A stretch of 64,000 nt of DNA, taken from Viridibacillus arvi (lineage in GTDB: Bacteria; Bacillota; Bacilli; Bacillales_A; Planococcaceae). The notes beneath the pieces are model-generated. The model did no database searches. It was not told the origin of the DNA and worked only from the letters and a program-made list of their open reading frames with translations. Made by a program: the position numbers and the translations under genes. Shown here piece after piece: positions 45,950-58,427 of this stretch; position 1 is the stretch's first letter, and every line of letters starts with the position of its first letter. The stretch is from assembly GCF_001274945.1 (NCBI RefSeq), contig NZ_LILB01000001.1, forward strand, positions 1,551,111-1,615,110, written 5' to 3'.

Positions 45950-46246
45950 TTATTCAGCGTCGATATCTTCATCAAGCTCATTTACAACTTGCTCGATTAA
46001 ATCCCATTCAGCTTCTGTTTCGATTGGCGCTAATTCACCGTCTTGACCATCTTCAGAAGGAGTGAATGCTGATGCAAAGATTTCTACTTCGCCTTCTTCA
46101 TCTTCAGTACCGATTACGTAGTAAAGTACGTAAGATTTACCGAATTCTTCTGAATCAAATGTATGAAGCACTTCACATAATTGTTCGTTGCCCTCTTCAT
46201 CTACCACTGTGATATTGCGTTGTTCTTGTTCGTTTTCGTTTGTCAT
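45950..46246 (-). CDS. yrzB: DUF1292 family protein (YrzB type), first copy
   Basis: A 98-residue acidic protein with [27 protein letters not shown] and EVEIFASAF, the DUF1292 pattern, and an Asp/Glu-rich end. It lies 12 nt after ruvX, the usual yrzB position. Function is unknown. It shares the core layout with the second copy but differs in most other residues, so the duplication is not recent or the two copies have different origins. Confidence 0.87.
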   Translation of the reverse strand: MTNENEQEQRNITVVDEEGNEQLCEVLHTFDSEEFGKSYVLYYVIGTEDEEGEVEIFASAFTPSEDGQDGELAPIETEAEWDLIEQVVNELDEDIDAE

Positions 46247-46258
46247 AATATATTCACC

Positions 46259-46678
46259 TCATAATTGTTTTCGGTCTAAAAATCCTTGAAGGATCATAGC
46301 CGCAGCCATCTTATCAATGACTTTTTTTCGATCTTTGCGACGGACATCTGCTTCAATTAGCAAGCGCTCCGCAGCCATCGTTGTTAGACGCTCATCCCAT
46401 AATGTTACCTTTAATGAGAAGGTCTCCTCTAATAGCTCTTTATAGCGTTGAGAAGCTTCTCCTCTAGGGCCAACAGTATTGTTCATATTTTTGGGGAATC
46501 CAACAACGAATTCCGTTACTCCATATGATTGGACAAGTTCACGAATTCGGTCAATACCAAATTCTTCGTTTTCTTCGTCGATTTTTACAGTTTCAATTCC
46601 TTGAGCAGTCCATCCTAGTGCATCACTAATTGCTACTCCAACTGTTTTAGAACCAACATCTAAACCCATTATTCTCAT
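46259..46678 (-). CDS. ruvX: Holliday junction resolvase-like RNase (RuvX/YqgF)
   Basis: A 139-residue RNase H-fold nuclease with [15 protein letters not shown] at the N-terminus (first Asp), [10 protein letters not shown] near 60, WDERLTT near 97, and [17 protein letters not shown] at the end. It takes part in 16S rRNA 5'-end processing and was earlier proposed as a junction resolvase. The ATG at 46678 stands 7 nt after GAGG; another ATG directly before it overlaps the upstream stop. Confidence 0.93.
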   Translation of the reverse strand: MRIMGLDVGSKTVGVAISDALGWTAQGIETVKIDEENEEFGIDRIRELVQSYGVTEFVVGFPKNMNNTVGPRGEASQRYKELLEETFSLKVTLWDERLTTMAAERLLIEADVRRKDRKKVIDKMAAAMILQGFLDRKQL

Positions 46679-46680
46679 CA

Positions 46681-46947
46681 TTATGCCTCGTTATTCTTTT
46701 TAATGTAGAACTTCACAAGTTCCTCTAGTATTTCGTCACGCTCAAGCTTGCGAATTTTGTTACGAGCCTCTTGATGACGGGGAATATATGCCGGATCACC
46801 TGACAGCAGGTAACCAACAATCTGATTAATCGGATTATACCCTTTTTCTTCTAGTGCCGCATGAACATGAAGCATAGTTTGCTTTACTTCTTGTTCCATA
46901 GATTCTTCGGGAAAATTAAATTTCATCGTTTGATCGAACGAACTCAT
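46681..46947 (-). CDS. IreB family regulatory protein (DUF965, YrzL)
   Basis: An 88-residue protein with [31 protein letters not shown] and [18 protein letters not shown], the DUF965 pattern. In Enterococcus the homologue IreB is phosphorylated by the Ser/Thr kinase IreK and limits cephalosporin resistance; threonines in the N-terminal MKFNF region suggest the same. The ATG at 46947 follows GAGGTG; upstream GTG is rejected. It is first in the operon before ruvX. Confidence 0.9.
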   Translation of the reverse strand: MSSFDQTMKFNFPEESMEQEVKQTMLHVHAALEEKGYNPINQIVGYLLSGDPAYIPRHQEARNKIRKLERDEILEELVKFYIKKNNEA

Positions 46948-47026
46948 GCTCAGCACCTCACTTTAAGTTTTTGAAAGTATAAAAAATCTTCTATTCATAG
47001 TAAGTATAACGTATTAGAGCTACCTT

Positions 47027-49654
47027 TTAAATAGATTTTACATAATCATAAACAGATTCAAGCGCTTCTGCAAGTTTAGAGCCATCTTTTGCTCCAGCCA
47101 TCGCCATATCTGGGCGACCGCCACCTTTACCACCGCATTGTTCTGCTACTTGTTTAACGATATTTCCAGCGTGATAGTTCCCACCAGCTATGTCTTTTGT
47201 AACACCTGCGATAAGCATTACTTTATCGCCTTCAGTTGCACCTAAAACAATAACGCTGTTAGTCATTTTCTCTTTTAGATCATCCATTAATTGACGTAAT
47301 TGATTGTTGTCTTTTGCTTCTACTTTAGTAGCAAGAACTGTGACTTCACCAATTTCTTTTGCTGCAGATAATATATTAGATGCTTGAGCGTTTGCAATTT
47401 TAGAAGATAGCGCAGCATTTTCGCGTTGTTGTTCTTTGTAATCATGTTGTAAACCTTCAACACGTGCAACTAAATCTTTTGGATTAGCTTTAAATAGAGC
47501 TGCTGCTTGCTCCAGAATATGTTGCTCTTCTTTTGCTGCAACGAAAGCTGCTTTACCTGTTACAGCTTCAAGACGACGAGTACCTGCTCCAATTCCGCTC
47601 TCAGAAACAATTTTAAAGAACCCAATTTGTGAAGTACGGTCTACGTGAATACCACCGCAAAGTTCTAATGAATAGTCGCCCACTTGTACAACACGAACTA
47701 CATCACCATATTTCTCACCGAATAAAGCCATTGCACCCATTGCTTTTGCTTCATCGATTGCTTTATTTTCAATAATAACAGCGATATCGTCCCAAATTTT
47801 TTCGTTCACAATTTGCTCAATTGTTTCTAACTCTTCTTTTGTTACTTGACCGAAGTGAGAGAAGTCAAATCGTAAACGATCTGGCCCTACATAAGAACCT
47901 GCTTGGTTTACATGATCTCCTAATATATCTTTTAATGCACGTTGTAATAGATGAGTCGCTGTGTGATTTTTAATCGTTTGATTGCGAGCATCACGATCCA
48001 CAACTGCATGAACCTCATCTTCAATATGCATTTCTCCAGTTTCTACAATAACAGTATGCAAATTTTGACCATTCGGTGACTTTTGTACATCTTTAATTGA
48101 CGCAGTGAATGAGTCATTCGAGATTGTACCATGGTCAGCAATTTGACCACCCGACTCTGCATAAAATGGCGTTTCCGAAAGAATAACTAGAACTTCTTCA
48201 CCTTCAGAAGCTTCTTTCACTTCTTGTCCATTTGCTACGATTGCAACTACTTTTGTATGAGTTGTTAATGTTTCATAACCAACAAATGTACTTTCTTGGT
48301 TTAGATTAGCCAATACTTCAGATTGAACATGCATAGAATCGACGTCTTGACGAGCTGCACGAGCACGGTTACGTTGTGCTTCCATCTCTTTTTCAAAACC
48401 TTCGTGGTCTACAGTCATATTTACTTCTTCAGCATATTCTTCTGTTAATTCAACAGGGAAACCATAAGTATCATAAAGGCGGAAAGCGTCCTTACCTGGC
48501 ACGATATTTGAGTTTGCTGCTTTTTGCGTTTCAACTACTTCATTGAAAATAGCTAAACCACCGTCTAGTGTTTCATGGAAACGAACTTCTTCATTTTTAA
48601 TAACACGTTGGATAAAATCTTGTTTTTCTTTTACTTCTGGATAGAAGTCCACCATAATTTCGCCAACAGTTGGTACTAAATCATACATAAATGGTTTCTC
48701 AATACCTAATTGTTTTGCGTAACGTACGGCACGGCGTAATAAACGACGTAATACATAACCACGTCCTTCGTTTGATGGAAGTGCTCCATCACCTATAGCA
48801 AATGCTACTGTACGAATATGGTCAGCGATTACTTTGAACGCTTCATCTTTGTTTACATCAACGTGATATTTTACACCAGAAATACGTTCTGTATGCTCGA
48901 TAATTGGCATAAATAAATCCGTATCAAAGTTTGTTGGTACATTTTGTACAACAGAAGCCATACGTTCTAGACCCATACCAGTATCAATATTTTGTTTTGG
49001 CAGCGGCGTGTATGTGCCATCTGGATTATGGTTGAACTCTGAGAAAACAAGATTCCAAATTTCTAAGTAACGCTCATTTTCTCCACCTGGATATAGTTCA
49101 GGATCTGATTCATCTGCACCGTATGATTCTCCGCGGTCATAGAAGATTTCTGAGTTTGGACCACTTGGACCTTCACCGATATCCCAGAAGTTTCCTTCAA
49201 GACGAATTAAGCGCTCCTCAGGAACCCCGATTTCATCTTTCCAGATTGTATATGCTTCAGTATCTTCAGGGTGAATAGTAATTGAAAGTTTTTCAGGTTC
49301 AAAGCCCATCCATTTTGCATCTGTTAAGAACGCCCAAGCGTAGTGAATAGCTTCTTTTTTGAAGTAATCACCGATAGAGAAGTTTCCTAACATTTCGAAG
49401 AATGTATGGTGACGAGCTGTTTTACCTACGTTTTCGATATCGTTTGTACGGATAGACTTTTGTGCATTTACGATACGAGGATTGTCAGGAATAACACGAC
49501 CATCAAAGTATTTTTTTAATGTTGCTACTCCTGAGTTGATCCATAATAATGATGGGTCATTAATAGGCACAAGTGGTGCACTTGGCTCTTGTTTATGTCC
49601 TTTTTCTTCAAAGAACTCAATATATTTACGACGAATTTCTGCTGCTGTTTTCAT
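47027..49654 (-). CDS. alaS: alanine-tRNA ligase
   Basis: An 875-residue class II synthetase. The catalytic core begins with [15 protein letters not shown] and [20 protein letters not shown]; the editing domain has [11 protein letters not shown] and CGGIHVDRT, which bind zinc and deacylate mischarged tRNA; the C-terminal C-Ala domain has [11 protein letters not shown]. Length is standard. GGAGG precedes the ATG. Expression is controlled by the T-box leader upstream. Confidence 0.98.
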   Translation of the reverse strand: MKTAAEIRRKYIEFFEEKGHKQEPSAPLVPINDPSLLWINSGVATLKKYFDGRVIPDNPRIVNAQKSIRTNDIENVGKTARHHTFFEMLGNFSIGDYFKKEAIHYAWAFLTDAKWMGFEPEKLSITIHPEDTEAYTIWKDEIGVPEERLIRLEGNFWDIGEGPSGPNSEIFYDRGESYGADESDPELYPGGENERYLEIWNLVFSEFNHNPDGTYTPLPKQNIDTGMGLERMASVVQNVPTNFDTDLFMPIIEHTERISGVKYHVDVNKDEAFKVIADHIRTVAFAIGDGALPSNEGRGYVLRRLLRRAVRYAKQLGIEKPFMYDLVPTVGEIMVDFYPEVKEKQDFIQRVIKNEEVRFHETLDGGLAIFNEVVETQKAANSNIVPGKDAFRLYDTYGFPVELTEEYAEEVNMTVDHEGFEKEMEAQRNRARAARQDVDSMHVQSEVLANLNQESTFVGYETLTTHTKVVAIVANGQEVKEASEGEEVLVILSETPFYAESGGQIADHGTISNDSFTASIKDVQKSPNGQNLHTVIVETGEMHIEDEVHAVVDRDARNQTIKNHTATHLLQRALKDILGDHVNQAGSYVGPDRLRFDFSHFGQVTKEELETIEQIVNEKIWDDIAVIIENKAIDEAKAMGAMALFGEKYGDVVRVVQVGDYSLELCGGIHVDRTSQIGFFKIVSESGIGAGTRRLEAVTGKAAFVAAKEEQHILEQAAALFKANPKDLVARVEGLQHDYKEQQRENAALSSKIANAQASNILSAAKEIGEVTVLATKVEAKDNNQLRQLMDDLKEKMTNSVIVLGATEGDKVMLIAGVTKDIAGGNYHAGNIVKQVAEQCGGKGGGRPDMAMAGAKDGSKLAEALESVYDYVKSI

Positions 49655-49675
49655 TTATTTATTCCTCCTTTAGAC

Positions 49676-49925
49676 AATAAAAAACCTTCATCCACTATAA
49701 AAGGGACGAAGGTTGAAAATTCGCGGTACCACCCTAGTTACAATAGACCGGTCTTGCGTCTATTGTCTCTTCATTAAGCCTTAACGCGGCAAACGACAGG
49801 GATTAGCTGTACTCAGGATGAGCTTTCCAAAATGATTTGTGAAGGTTCTTGCAGCCTAGGAACCTCTTTCTGTGCACATTGCATAATGTACTTATATCCT
49901 TCGTAGTTTTAAGCGATATATATAT
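49676..49925 (-). promoter_or_regulatory. T-box leader of alaS (alanine-specific)
   Basis: On the minus strand the conserved T-box AGGGTGGTACCGCG occupies 49721-49734. The terminator helix follows (AACCTTC and GAAGGTT arms, then TTTTTTATTG) at about 49676-49713. In stem I an AGUA loop-E motif lies on the 5' side and GCU at 49821-49823 on the 3' side of the specifier loop, matching an alanine codon. Uncharged tRNA-Ala would stabilise the antiterminator and allow alaS transcription. Confidence 0.93.
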
Positions 49926-49979
49926 TATTAGTTACAAATATTCGAAAATACGATTGTTTTCAAATATCGACTCAATCTT

Positions 49980-50008
49980 ATTTTAAAAAAGGTCTTTGTA
50001 TCTGTCAA
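49980..50008 (-). promoter_or_regulatory. alaS promoter, sigma-A
   Basis: TTGACA (50003-50008) and TAAAAT (49980-49985), spaced by 17 nt on the minus strand, overlapping the recD2 stop codon and about 60 nt before stem I of the T-box. Confidence 0.7.
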
Positions 50009-52476
50009 ATCTCTTCTTCAAGAAAATCATAAGGACTTATACCTTTCATGCCGATTAAAGGGTGAATATCTAAATAATTATCAGTATTCAAGGACTGTGA
50101 TTCCAACGATAGTTGCTCTTCCTGTTGTTCGACATTTGTTGAATTAGTCGTTTCTGTCACTTGTGCCGATTCTGGCTCAACAGAATCTTTAACTGCCTCT
50201 AGAACTTCTTCTATTTGAAGACGCTGTGCTAAAGTAGTGTTTCTTTGAAGATCATCTGTTCTTAGCATACCATACTTAAACACATCAATTTCACCACAAA
50301 GAATGAGGAAGTTTTTTGCCCTCGTAATTCCTGTATACAACAAGTTTTTACGCAACATTTTAGAATAACCACGTACTACTGGCATAATAACTGTTTGGAA
50401 TTCACTACCTTGTGATTTATGAATTGAACAACAGTAAGCAAGAGTGATCTGATTCAAATCACCGCGTTGATATGTTACTTCAATGCCATCATATGAAGCT
50501 ACAAGTAAGTCTTGTTTCTCAATTGTCTCATTCGCTTTGATAATACTTATTACTTCCCCCATATCACCGTTAAAGACATTGCTATTCGGTTGATTGACAA
50601 GCTGTAAAATTTTATCACCTATACGATACGTCACATCACCAAATGTTATTTCCTTACTCTTTTCAGTTTTCTTCGGATTAACAAGTTCCTGAATCATTTT
50701 ATTAATAGCATCAATGCCTGCAGGGCCTCTATACATAGGAGCTAATATTTGCACATCATGAATGGAGAATCCTTTCTTAACAGCACTTGATACGACTTGT
50801 TTGATGACATCAGCTACTTGGTCGGAGCCAGCTTGGATAAAAGAACGATCGGATGTTTTTGCAAGCATATTCTGCGGCATCTCGCCTTTTTTCATTTGAT
50901 GGGCAAGTTCAATAATTGATGAGCCATCTGCTTGTCTATATACATCAGTTAACTCAACAGTTGGAATTGCTTTAGAAGCAAGTAAATCTTTTAGCACTTG
51001 TCCAGGGCCTACAGGCGGCAATTGATCTTGGTCACCAACAAAAATAACTTGGCAATCGTCATTTAACGATTTCAACAACTGATGAGCGAGCCATGTATCA
51101 ACCATCGACATTTCGTCGACGATGATGAGCCTCCCTCCAACTTCCTTCTCCGTTTCCTCTTCCTTTTCTTGTCCAGTGAAGCCAAGCAAACGGTGAATAG
51201 TCATCGCTGGTAATTCAGTTGATTCACTAAGACGCTTAGCTGCTCTTCCTGTCGGCGCCACTAATACAATCGGAAAAGGCTCGTCTTTTTCAATATAGTC
51301 TTTTGGATTTAAAGTTAAGCCGTGAAGCTCTGCATAAACGTCTACAATCCCTCTAACTACAGTCGTTTTCCCTGTACCAGGGCCACCTGTTAAAATCATA
51401 ACTGCTGAGTTAATAGCCTTCTCAATAGCGTCCACTTGCGTTTCTGCATATGAAACACCAAAACGTTCCTCAGCATCACCGATAAATTTTCGGATTTCAG
51501 ATGTAGGGAACGCGGATTGTTCAGCATTTTTTTGAACTAACTCTGTAATTTTAGAAGCAATACCAATCTCAGAAAAATACAAAGACGGCATATAGAGGCG
51601 TGTTTCTTCACCACAAATTTTACTGTCCTCGCGAAGCTCGATACAGGCTTTTGAAATCGCCTCAAAAGGAATTTCATATGCCTGACTCATTTCAAGTAGG
51701 CTTTTCGCTTGTGGCAGAATATCCTTCGCTTCCATATATACATGCCCCTCTGACAGAGCACCTGCATTTAATAGGTGTAACACAGCAGCTTTAATACGAT
51801 CTGGATGGTCCCCTGTAATATGTAGTTTAGCTCCTAATTCATCGGCACGTTGAAAACCTACACCTTCAACTTCTTCAATAAGTCTGTAAGGATTCTCTGT
51901 TAAAAGTTGAATTGTTTCATTTTCATACATTTGGTATATACGCACTGCTAGTTGTGGGCCAAAGCCCCAGTCATTTAATTGGATCATAATACGATCCAAT
52001 CCTAGATTTTGCTCTAGTACGGAGCGTAATGTCTCTTTTTTATCTTCTGTAAGCCTTGGAATTTCATCAAGTGCATCCGGATTATTAATAATAATTTTAA
52101 TGGCGTCTTTCCCTAGCTTTTTAACGATTGTCTCAGCCGTTTTATGACCTATCCCTGGGAATAAATCACTCGACAAGTAATGTACGACACCTTGTTCAGT
52201 ACCAGGAATCTCTTTAACAAAAGTATTAGCTTGAAATTGTATGCCGTATTTAGGATGCTGTTTCAATTGTCCAGTAAAACGATACAACGTTTCTTGAACG
52301 ACAGATGGAAAAAAGCCTGTCACGATAATTTCTTTTTCTTGATATGTCGTATTCGTTTCTTGGATTTTCAACTTAATGATGGAAAATAAGTTCTGAGGAT
52401 TATGGAAGATAGAGACGACAGGCCGACCGACTATAAATAGCTGTTCTTCTTGAAACAATGATACATTTTCAGTCAA
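50005..52476 (-). CDS. recD2: ATP-dependent DNA helicase RecD2
   Basis: An 823-residue SF1B 5'-3' helicase with the long N-terminal extension of the RecD2 type (helix-hairpin-helix repeats about 100-215, with LFPGIGHKTAETIVKKLG). Walker A is GGPGTGKTT near 364; Walker B IIVDEMSMVD, motif III VGDQDQLPPVGPG and the late SIHKSQGSEF and GITRAK follow. No RecB or RecC partner is nearby. It works in DNA repair. The start is TTG with GGAGG upstream. It lies 16 nt after the TPR gene. Confidence 0.95.
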   Translation of the reverse strand: MTENVSLFQEEQLFIVGRPVVSIFHNPQNLFSIIKLKIQETNTTYQEKEIIVTGFFPSVVQETLYRFTGQLKQHPKYGIQFQANTFVKEIPGTEQGVVHYLSSDLFPGIGHKTAETIVKKLGKDAIKIIINNPDALDEIPRLTEDKKETLRSVLEQNLGLDRIMIQLNDWGFGPQLAVRIYQMYENETIQLLTENPYRLIEEVEGVGFQRADELGAKLHITGDHPDRIKAAVLHLLNAGALSEGHVYMEAKDILPQAKSLLEMSQAYEIPFEAISKACIELREDSKICGEETRLYMPSLYFSEIGIASKITELVQKNAEQSAFPTSEIRKFIGDAEERFGVSYAETQVDAIEKAINSAVMILTGGPGTGKTTVVRGIVDVYAELHGLTLNPKDYIEKDEPFPIVLVAPTGRAAKRLSESTELPAMTIHRLLGFTGQEKEEETEKEVGGRLIIVDEMSMVDTWLAHQLLKSLNDDCQVIFVGDQDQLPPVGPGQVLKDLLASKAIPTVELTDVYRQADGSSIIELAHQMKKGEMPQNMLAKTSDRSFIQAGSDQVADVIKQVVSSAVKKGFSIHDVQILAPMYRGPAGIDAINKMIQELVNPKKTEKSKEITFGDVTYRIGDKILQLVNQPNSNVFNGDMGEVISIIKANETIEKQDLLVASYDGIEVTYQRGDLNQITLAYCCSIHKSQGSEFQTVIMPVVRGYSKMLRKNLLYTGITRAKNFLILCGEIDVFKYGMLRTDDLQRNTTLAQRLQIEEVLEAVKDSVEPESAQVTETTNSTNVEQQEEQLSLESQSLNTDNYLDIHPLIGMKGISPYDFLEEEI

Positions 52477-52492
52477 CGCTGTCCCCTCCTTT

Positions 52493-53152
52493 TTATTGTT
52501 GCTTCATAGCAATCATATCGTGGATATAACGCGCTTGTTCAAACTCAGGTTGTAATGTAAATGCTTGTTTTAAATGATACAAAGCATCTTCTGTACGTTC
52601 AGTTGACACTGCAAAAAGTACACCTAAGTTATAGTGAGCATCTGCATTATTCCAGTCTTGATCGATCACATATTGTAATTCTTTTTGTGCTACATCAAAC
52701 ATTTCTAATGAGCAAAGTAAAATTCCGTATGCTAGACGAACTTGTACGTCTTCAGGAGCTAACTCTGCTGCTCTTTGTAAATAAGGTAACGCTAATTTTG
52801 TTTCACCTGCACGTTCGAAGCTCTTTCCAAGCATATAAAATGCATCTTCACCTTCAATACCTAGGCGAATAGCAATTTCATATAATTTAGCAGCTTCCAT
52901 AAAACGCTCACTATTGTAATATAGATTAGCTAATCCATAATAAGCTGTCGCAGCTTTTTCATCTAAAGTAATTGCTTTTTGAAAGAAACGCTCTGCTCTT
53001 TCAGTTTCATCCATAGAAGCTAGTAGGTTACCAAAGTTAATGTAACCTACTGTATTATTTGGTTCTTCCTCTATTGCTTGTGTAAAAGCCTTGACAGCGT
53101 CTTCGTAACGCTTTTCTTGAATAGCCTTTATACCTTGTTCATTAAAATCCAC
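52493..53152 (-). CDS. yrrB: tetratricopeptide repeat protein (YrrB type)
   Basis: About 219 residues made of roughly six TPR units (for example AVKAFTQAIEEEPNNTVGYI and ATAYYGLANLYYNSERFMEA), a protein-interaction scaffold. It matches the place of B. subtilis YrrB between mnmA and recD2. Its partners are unknown. A GTG at 53152 with AGGAG 8 nt upstream is preferred over a GTG nine bases earlier that touches the site. Confidence 0.9.
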   Translation of the reverse strand: MDFNEQGIKAIQEKRYEDAVKAFTQAIEEEPNNTVGYINFGNLLASMDETERAERFFQKAITLDEKAATAYYGLANLYYNSERFMEAAKLYEIAIRLGIEGEDAFYMLGKSFERAGETKLALPYLQRAAELAPEDVQVRLAYGILLCSLEMFDVAQKELQYVIDQDWNNADAHYNLGVLFAVSTERTEDALYHLKQAFTLQPEFEQARYIHDMIAMKQQ

Positions 53153-53166
53153 TATTTCCACTCCTA

Positions 53167-55450
<2,284 letters not shown>

Positions 55451-55473
55451 CGTAAAAAACTCCTATCAAATTC

Positions 55474-55592
55474 GCCTTGGGAGGTTTGTGTCCGACAATT
55501 TGCTCTCGTCGAAAAAAATCTACCCCGATTTAGAACGAGGATATTTGCCCAAGGCTTTAACTTTATTCAACTCGGGTTCATACCCACTGAAT
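55474..55592 (-). ncRNA. candidate structured leader RNA of iscS-mnmA
   Basis: On the minus strand, 5' hairpin ATTCA-GT-GGGT-ATGA-ACCC-GAG-TTGAAT (55565-55592). It is followed by an element closed by the perfect 8-bp stem GCCTTGGG/CCCAAGGC (55555-55548 with 55481-55474). Inside lie CTCGT/ACGAG, TCTA/TAGA and TTGT/ACAA helices, a three-way-junction-like layout. It ends 11 nt before the iscS ribosome-binding site, and no terminator follows. I match it to no named riboswitch; a dispersed repeat is the main alternative. Confidence 0.5.
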
Positions 55593-55594
55593 TA

Positions 55595-55623
55595 TTTATA
55601 CCTACTAATCAATCCCTCAATAA
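55595..55623 (-). promoter_or_regulatory. possible promoter of the iscS leader
   Basis: TTATTG (55618-55623) and TATAAA (55595-55600), spaced by 17 nt on the minus strand. The predicted start point falls at the first hairpin of the leader. The -35 is weak, so readthrough from cymR is the alternative. Confidence 0.4.
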
Positions 55624-55643
55624 GAAGCAGTGAGATTAATTCA

Positions 55644-56060
55644 TTAAATATAAAACATATATCCGTCATCAGAATCTTGTTCTTTATAAGAAGCTAAATC
55701 CTCTAATGAAGTTGTATCTAATACATTCTTCACTGCATCACGAATCCCCATCCATAGCTGTCGTTGAGGTGGAGCTTCATTTTCAATTCCTTCAACCGGT
55801 TGAATCGGTCCTTCAAGCACACGAATAACATCAGCTGCTGAAATTAAATGCGGTGGTTTTGATAACATATAGCCACCATAAGCCCCACGAACACTCTTCA
55901 CTAAACCTGAGTTTCTAAGGGGAGAAACAAGCTGTTCCAAATAAGCTTCTGACAAATCATTTTCTGCTGCAATTTGTCGCAAAGGAATTGGACCTTGCCC
56001 GTATTGTTTGGCTAGTTCAATCATAATTGTTAGACCATAACGGCCTTTAGTTGAGATTTT
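55644..56060 (-). CDS. cymR: Rrf2-family regulator CymR (cysteine metabolism repressor)
   Basis: A 138-residue Rrf2 regulator, the same length as B. subtilis CymR, beginning KISTKGRYGLTIMIELA, with the winged helix LSEAYLEQLVSPLRNSGLVK and RGAYGGYML, and ending EDLASYKEQDSDDGYMFYI. It has no cluster-binding cysteines, unlike IscR. With CysK it represses sulfur uptake genes when cysteine is plentiful. The start is TTG at 56060, with GAGGTG 8 nt upstream. It is upstream of iscS and divergent from rarA. Confidence 0.93.
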   Translation of the reverse strand, partial: KISTKGRYGLTIMIELAKQYGQGPIPLRQIAAENDLSEAYLEQLVSPLRNSGLVKSVRGAYGGYMLSKPPHLISAADVIRVLEGPIQPVEGIENEAPPQRQLWMGIRDAVKNVLDTTSLEDLASYKEQDSDDGYMFYI

Positions 56061-56104
56061 CAAAGTATACACCTCTATATAGTAGCTTACATTTATACGT
56101 TAAA

Positions 56105-56113
56105 GTATAGCAT
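56105..56113 (-). promoter_or_regulatory. possible cymR promoter (extended -10)
   Basis: TGCTATACT on the minus strand is an extended -10 box about 45 nt before the cymR start. No good -35 was seen. Confidence 0.4.
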
Positions 56114-56199
56114 ATTTCCTTCCATTCTACTCGGGAATGCTTTATCATAAATGTTACAAGCTCAAAAATAGAACAAATGTACGAGAGGAGGCAATTACT

Positions 56200-57480
56200 T
56201 TGCCAAATGAACCACTCGCATTCCGCATGCGACCACGTAACTTAGATGAAGTCGTTGGTCAACAAACCATCATAGGAAAAAATACTACACTATATAAAAT
56301 GATTTCAAACGGGCATGTCCCTTCCATATTACTATACGGTGAACCCGGAATCGGGAAAACATCGATTGCCTATGCTATCGCAGGTACTTCCCATCTTCCA
56401 TTCTTTGCACTTAATGCAACACGCGCAGGAAAGAAAGATGTTGAAGACGTAGTTGCAGAAGCACAGTTAACAGGTAAAGTGTTACTGTTTTTAGATGAAA
56501 TCCATCGTTTCAATAAATTACAACAAGACACATTGTTACCACATGTTGAAAATGGATCTATTGTATTAATAGGTGCCACAACGGAAAATCCATTTCATGA
56601 TGTGAACCCTGCCATTCGCTCACGCTGCGGCGAGATTAAGCAACTTAAAAGATTAACTTATGAAGATATTGACGCGCTTGTGTTACGCGCTCTAGAAGAT
56701 AAAGAACGCGGACTTGGTCGTTATACAATAAGATTAAGCGATTCACAACGTGACAAAATAGTAGTTGCAGCTCACGGCGATGCACGAAAAGCATTAACTT
56801 TGTTAGAGTCCATTTATTACGCTTCTGATGAAGTGAATAATGAAACGATTGTACAGGATGATACAGTCAAAAATCTAGCAGAACGTATCGGAGTTTTCGG
56901 AGATAAAAAAGGTTCTCATTTTTATAATCTATTATCGGCTTTACAAAAATCAGTAAGAGGTAGTGATACAAACGCCGCACTCTACTATTTAGCGCATTGT
57001 CTAGAAAATGGGGACTTAGTAGCTGTTTCTCGTAGATTACTCGTAATGGGCTATGAAGATATTGGTCTTGCAAATCCTGAAGTAGGAGGACATGTTCTAT
57101 CTGCTGTACAAGCAGCTGAGCGCCTTGGATTACCTGAAGCACGTATTCCATTAGCTCAAGCCGTGATCGAAATGTGTTTAGCATCCAAATCAAATTCTGC
57201 AATTTCGGCAATTGATGCTGCCATCGCTGATATTCGAGCAGGAAAAACAGGAGACATTCCTATGCATTTACGGGATGCTCATTATGAAGGTGCAAAAACA
57301 TTAGGTGTAGAAGGTTATCAATATCCACATAACACACCTATCGGCACTTTTGGTGGCTGGGTCGACCAAGAATATTTACCTGAAGAACTTGTCGGCACCG
57401 AATATTATAAACCTATTATTGCTGGCGAGGAAAAACGCATGGCAGGGATTTATGATAAGCTGAAATCATTTAAAAAATAG
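56200..57480 (+). CDS. rarA: replication-associated recombination protein A
   Basis: A 426-residue AAA+ ATPase of the RarA/MgsA/WRNIP1 family that acts at stalled replication forks. [18 protein letters not shown] opens it, Walker A is GEPGIGKTS near 50, Walker [13 protein letters not shown], and the C-terminal tetramerisation domain has [11 protein letters not shown] and [17 protein letters not shown]. The TTG at 56200 is chosen because GAGGAGG lies 8 nt upstream and the protein then starts like B. subtilis RarA; the longer ATG frame adds 21 unlikely residues. Confidence 0.94.
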   Translation: MPNEPLAFRMRPRNLDEVVGQQTIIGKNTTLYKMISNGHVPSILLYGEPGIGKTSIAYAIAGTSHLPFFALNATRAGKKDVEDVVAEAQLTGKVLLFLDEIHRFNKLQQDTLLPHVENGSIVLIGATTENPFHDVNPAIRSRCGEIKQLKRLTYEDIDALVLRALEDKERGLGRYTIRLSDSQRDKIVVAAHGDARKALTLLESIYYASDEVNNETIVQDDTVKNLAERIGVFGDKKGSHFYNLLSALQKSVRGSDTNAALYYLAHCLENGDLVAVSRRLLVMGYEDIGLANPEVGGHVLSAVQAAERLGLPEARIPLAQAVIEMCLASKSNSAISAIDAAIADIRAGKTGDIPMHLRDAHYEGAKTLGVEGYQYPHNTPIGTFGGWVDQEYLPEELVGTEYYKPIIAGEEKRMAGIYDKLKSFKK

Positions 57481-57482
57481 CG

Positions 57483-57527
57483 AAAAGGGTTACCTACATG
57501 TCTAGTACTTTTAAGGTAACCCTTTTG
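57483..57527 (+). terminator. rarA terminator
   Basis: AAAAGGGTTACCT and AGGTAACCCTTTT form a perfect 13-bp stem with a 19-nt loop, right after the rarA stop. T runs on both sides allow action in both directions. The gap 57528-57711 is AT-rich; nothing else was recognised there. Confidence 0.85.
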
Positions 57528-57711
57528 TTATTAAAACCAGGTTTTCTAAATTAATGATTACTTTTTTCACGTCCTATTAACAAAGTAGCTTTTTCTAAGC
57601 AGGGAAATCGTTTTATTAATAGAATAAATTAAAATAAAACTAAAAGAGCTTCTTATAAAACCAGAGAATACTTCTGTTTAATAAACACTCAGACAAAGGC
57701 GGATGGAATAG

Positions 57712-58329
57712 ATGACCATTAAAGAATTAGCAGAAAAAATATTACTTCAATTTGCTACACGCACATTTAAAAAACGTCCTTTTATTGTCGCAATTGATGG
57801 TTTAAGTGGAGCAGGTAAAAGCACATTAGTAAAAAAACTTGAACAGGAATTGAGTAATAATAACAGCTCGGTAGTCATTATACATATTGATGATCATATT
57901 GAAAAAAAACATAAAAGGTACGAGACGGGACATGAGGAATGGTATGAATATTACTACTTACAATGGGATATTAAAATGTTAACTAATAGTCTATTCGAAG
58001 GATTAAGGAACAATAAAAAGAATATCGATTTACCATTCTATGATAAATCTACCGATACAATCTCAGTTAAACAAATTACCGTTGCAGTTGATAGTATCAT
58101 TCTTATAGAAGGTATATTTCTTCAAAGAAAAGAATGGCGAGAGTTTTATGACTATACTATATTTTTAGATTGCCCTCGAGAATTAAGGTATGAAAGAGTT
58201 TTAAATCGGGATTCTTATATCGGGGATAAAAAAGCAATACTTTTAAAATATAAAAGGAGATACTGGTTAGGAGAAGAACATTACCTGAATACAGAAAATC
58301 CAATTAAAAATGCAGATATAGTTATTTAA
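57712..58329 (+). CDS. P-loop kinase, uridine kinase-like
   Basis: A 205-residue protein with Walker A GLSGAGKST near 30-38, an acid-rich IIHIDDHIEKK near 56, SIILIEGIFLQR near 125, and a lid-like region of Arg/Lys near 170-185. It resembles the uridine kinase/phosphoribulokinase superfamily but is not the housekeeping udk, which is at 40833. The substrate is unknown: a nucleoside, a sugar or an antibiotic are all possible. AAAGGCGG precedes the ATG. Its codons are more AT-rich than its neighbours, which suggests an accessory gene. Confidence 0.75.
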   Translation: MTIKELAEKILLQFATRTFKKRPFIVAIDGLSGAGKSTLVKKLEQELSNNNSSVVIIHIDDHIEKKHKRYETGHEEWYEYYYLQWDIKMLTNSLFEGLRNNKKNIDLPFYDKSTDTISVKQITVAVDSIILIEGIFLQRKEWREFYDYTIFLDCPRELRYERVLNRDSYIGDKKAILLKYKRRYWLGEEHYLNTENPIKNADIVI

Positions 58330-58338
58330 ACAAAGGAA

Positions 58339-58371
58339 CCCCCTTACTTTAGTAATTAAAGTTTAAGGGGG
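58339..58371. repeat. hairpin between convergent kinase and ABC permease genes
   Basis: CCCCCTTA and TAAGGGGG arms with an inner CTTT/AAAG pair form a stable hairpin just after the kinase stop. No T run follows on either strand, so termination is uncertain. Confidence 0.45.
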
Positions 58372-58427
58372 CTACTCCTATAGATTATTTTTATCCAAGT
58401 ACAATAGCTAAATTTTTTAGCATTTGA

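Noticed and set aside
56137-56199. Longer rarA frame starting at ATG 56137
   Set aside because: The extra 21 residues are not RarA-like and the ribosome-binding site lies just before TTG 56200.
57528-57711. Possible 6S RNA gene after rarA
   Set aside because: I considered it because of a vague memory that 6S RNA lies near rarA in some Bacilli, but this gap shows no long bulged hairpin, only AT-rich sequence.
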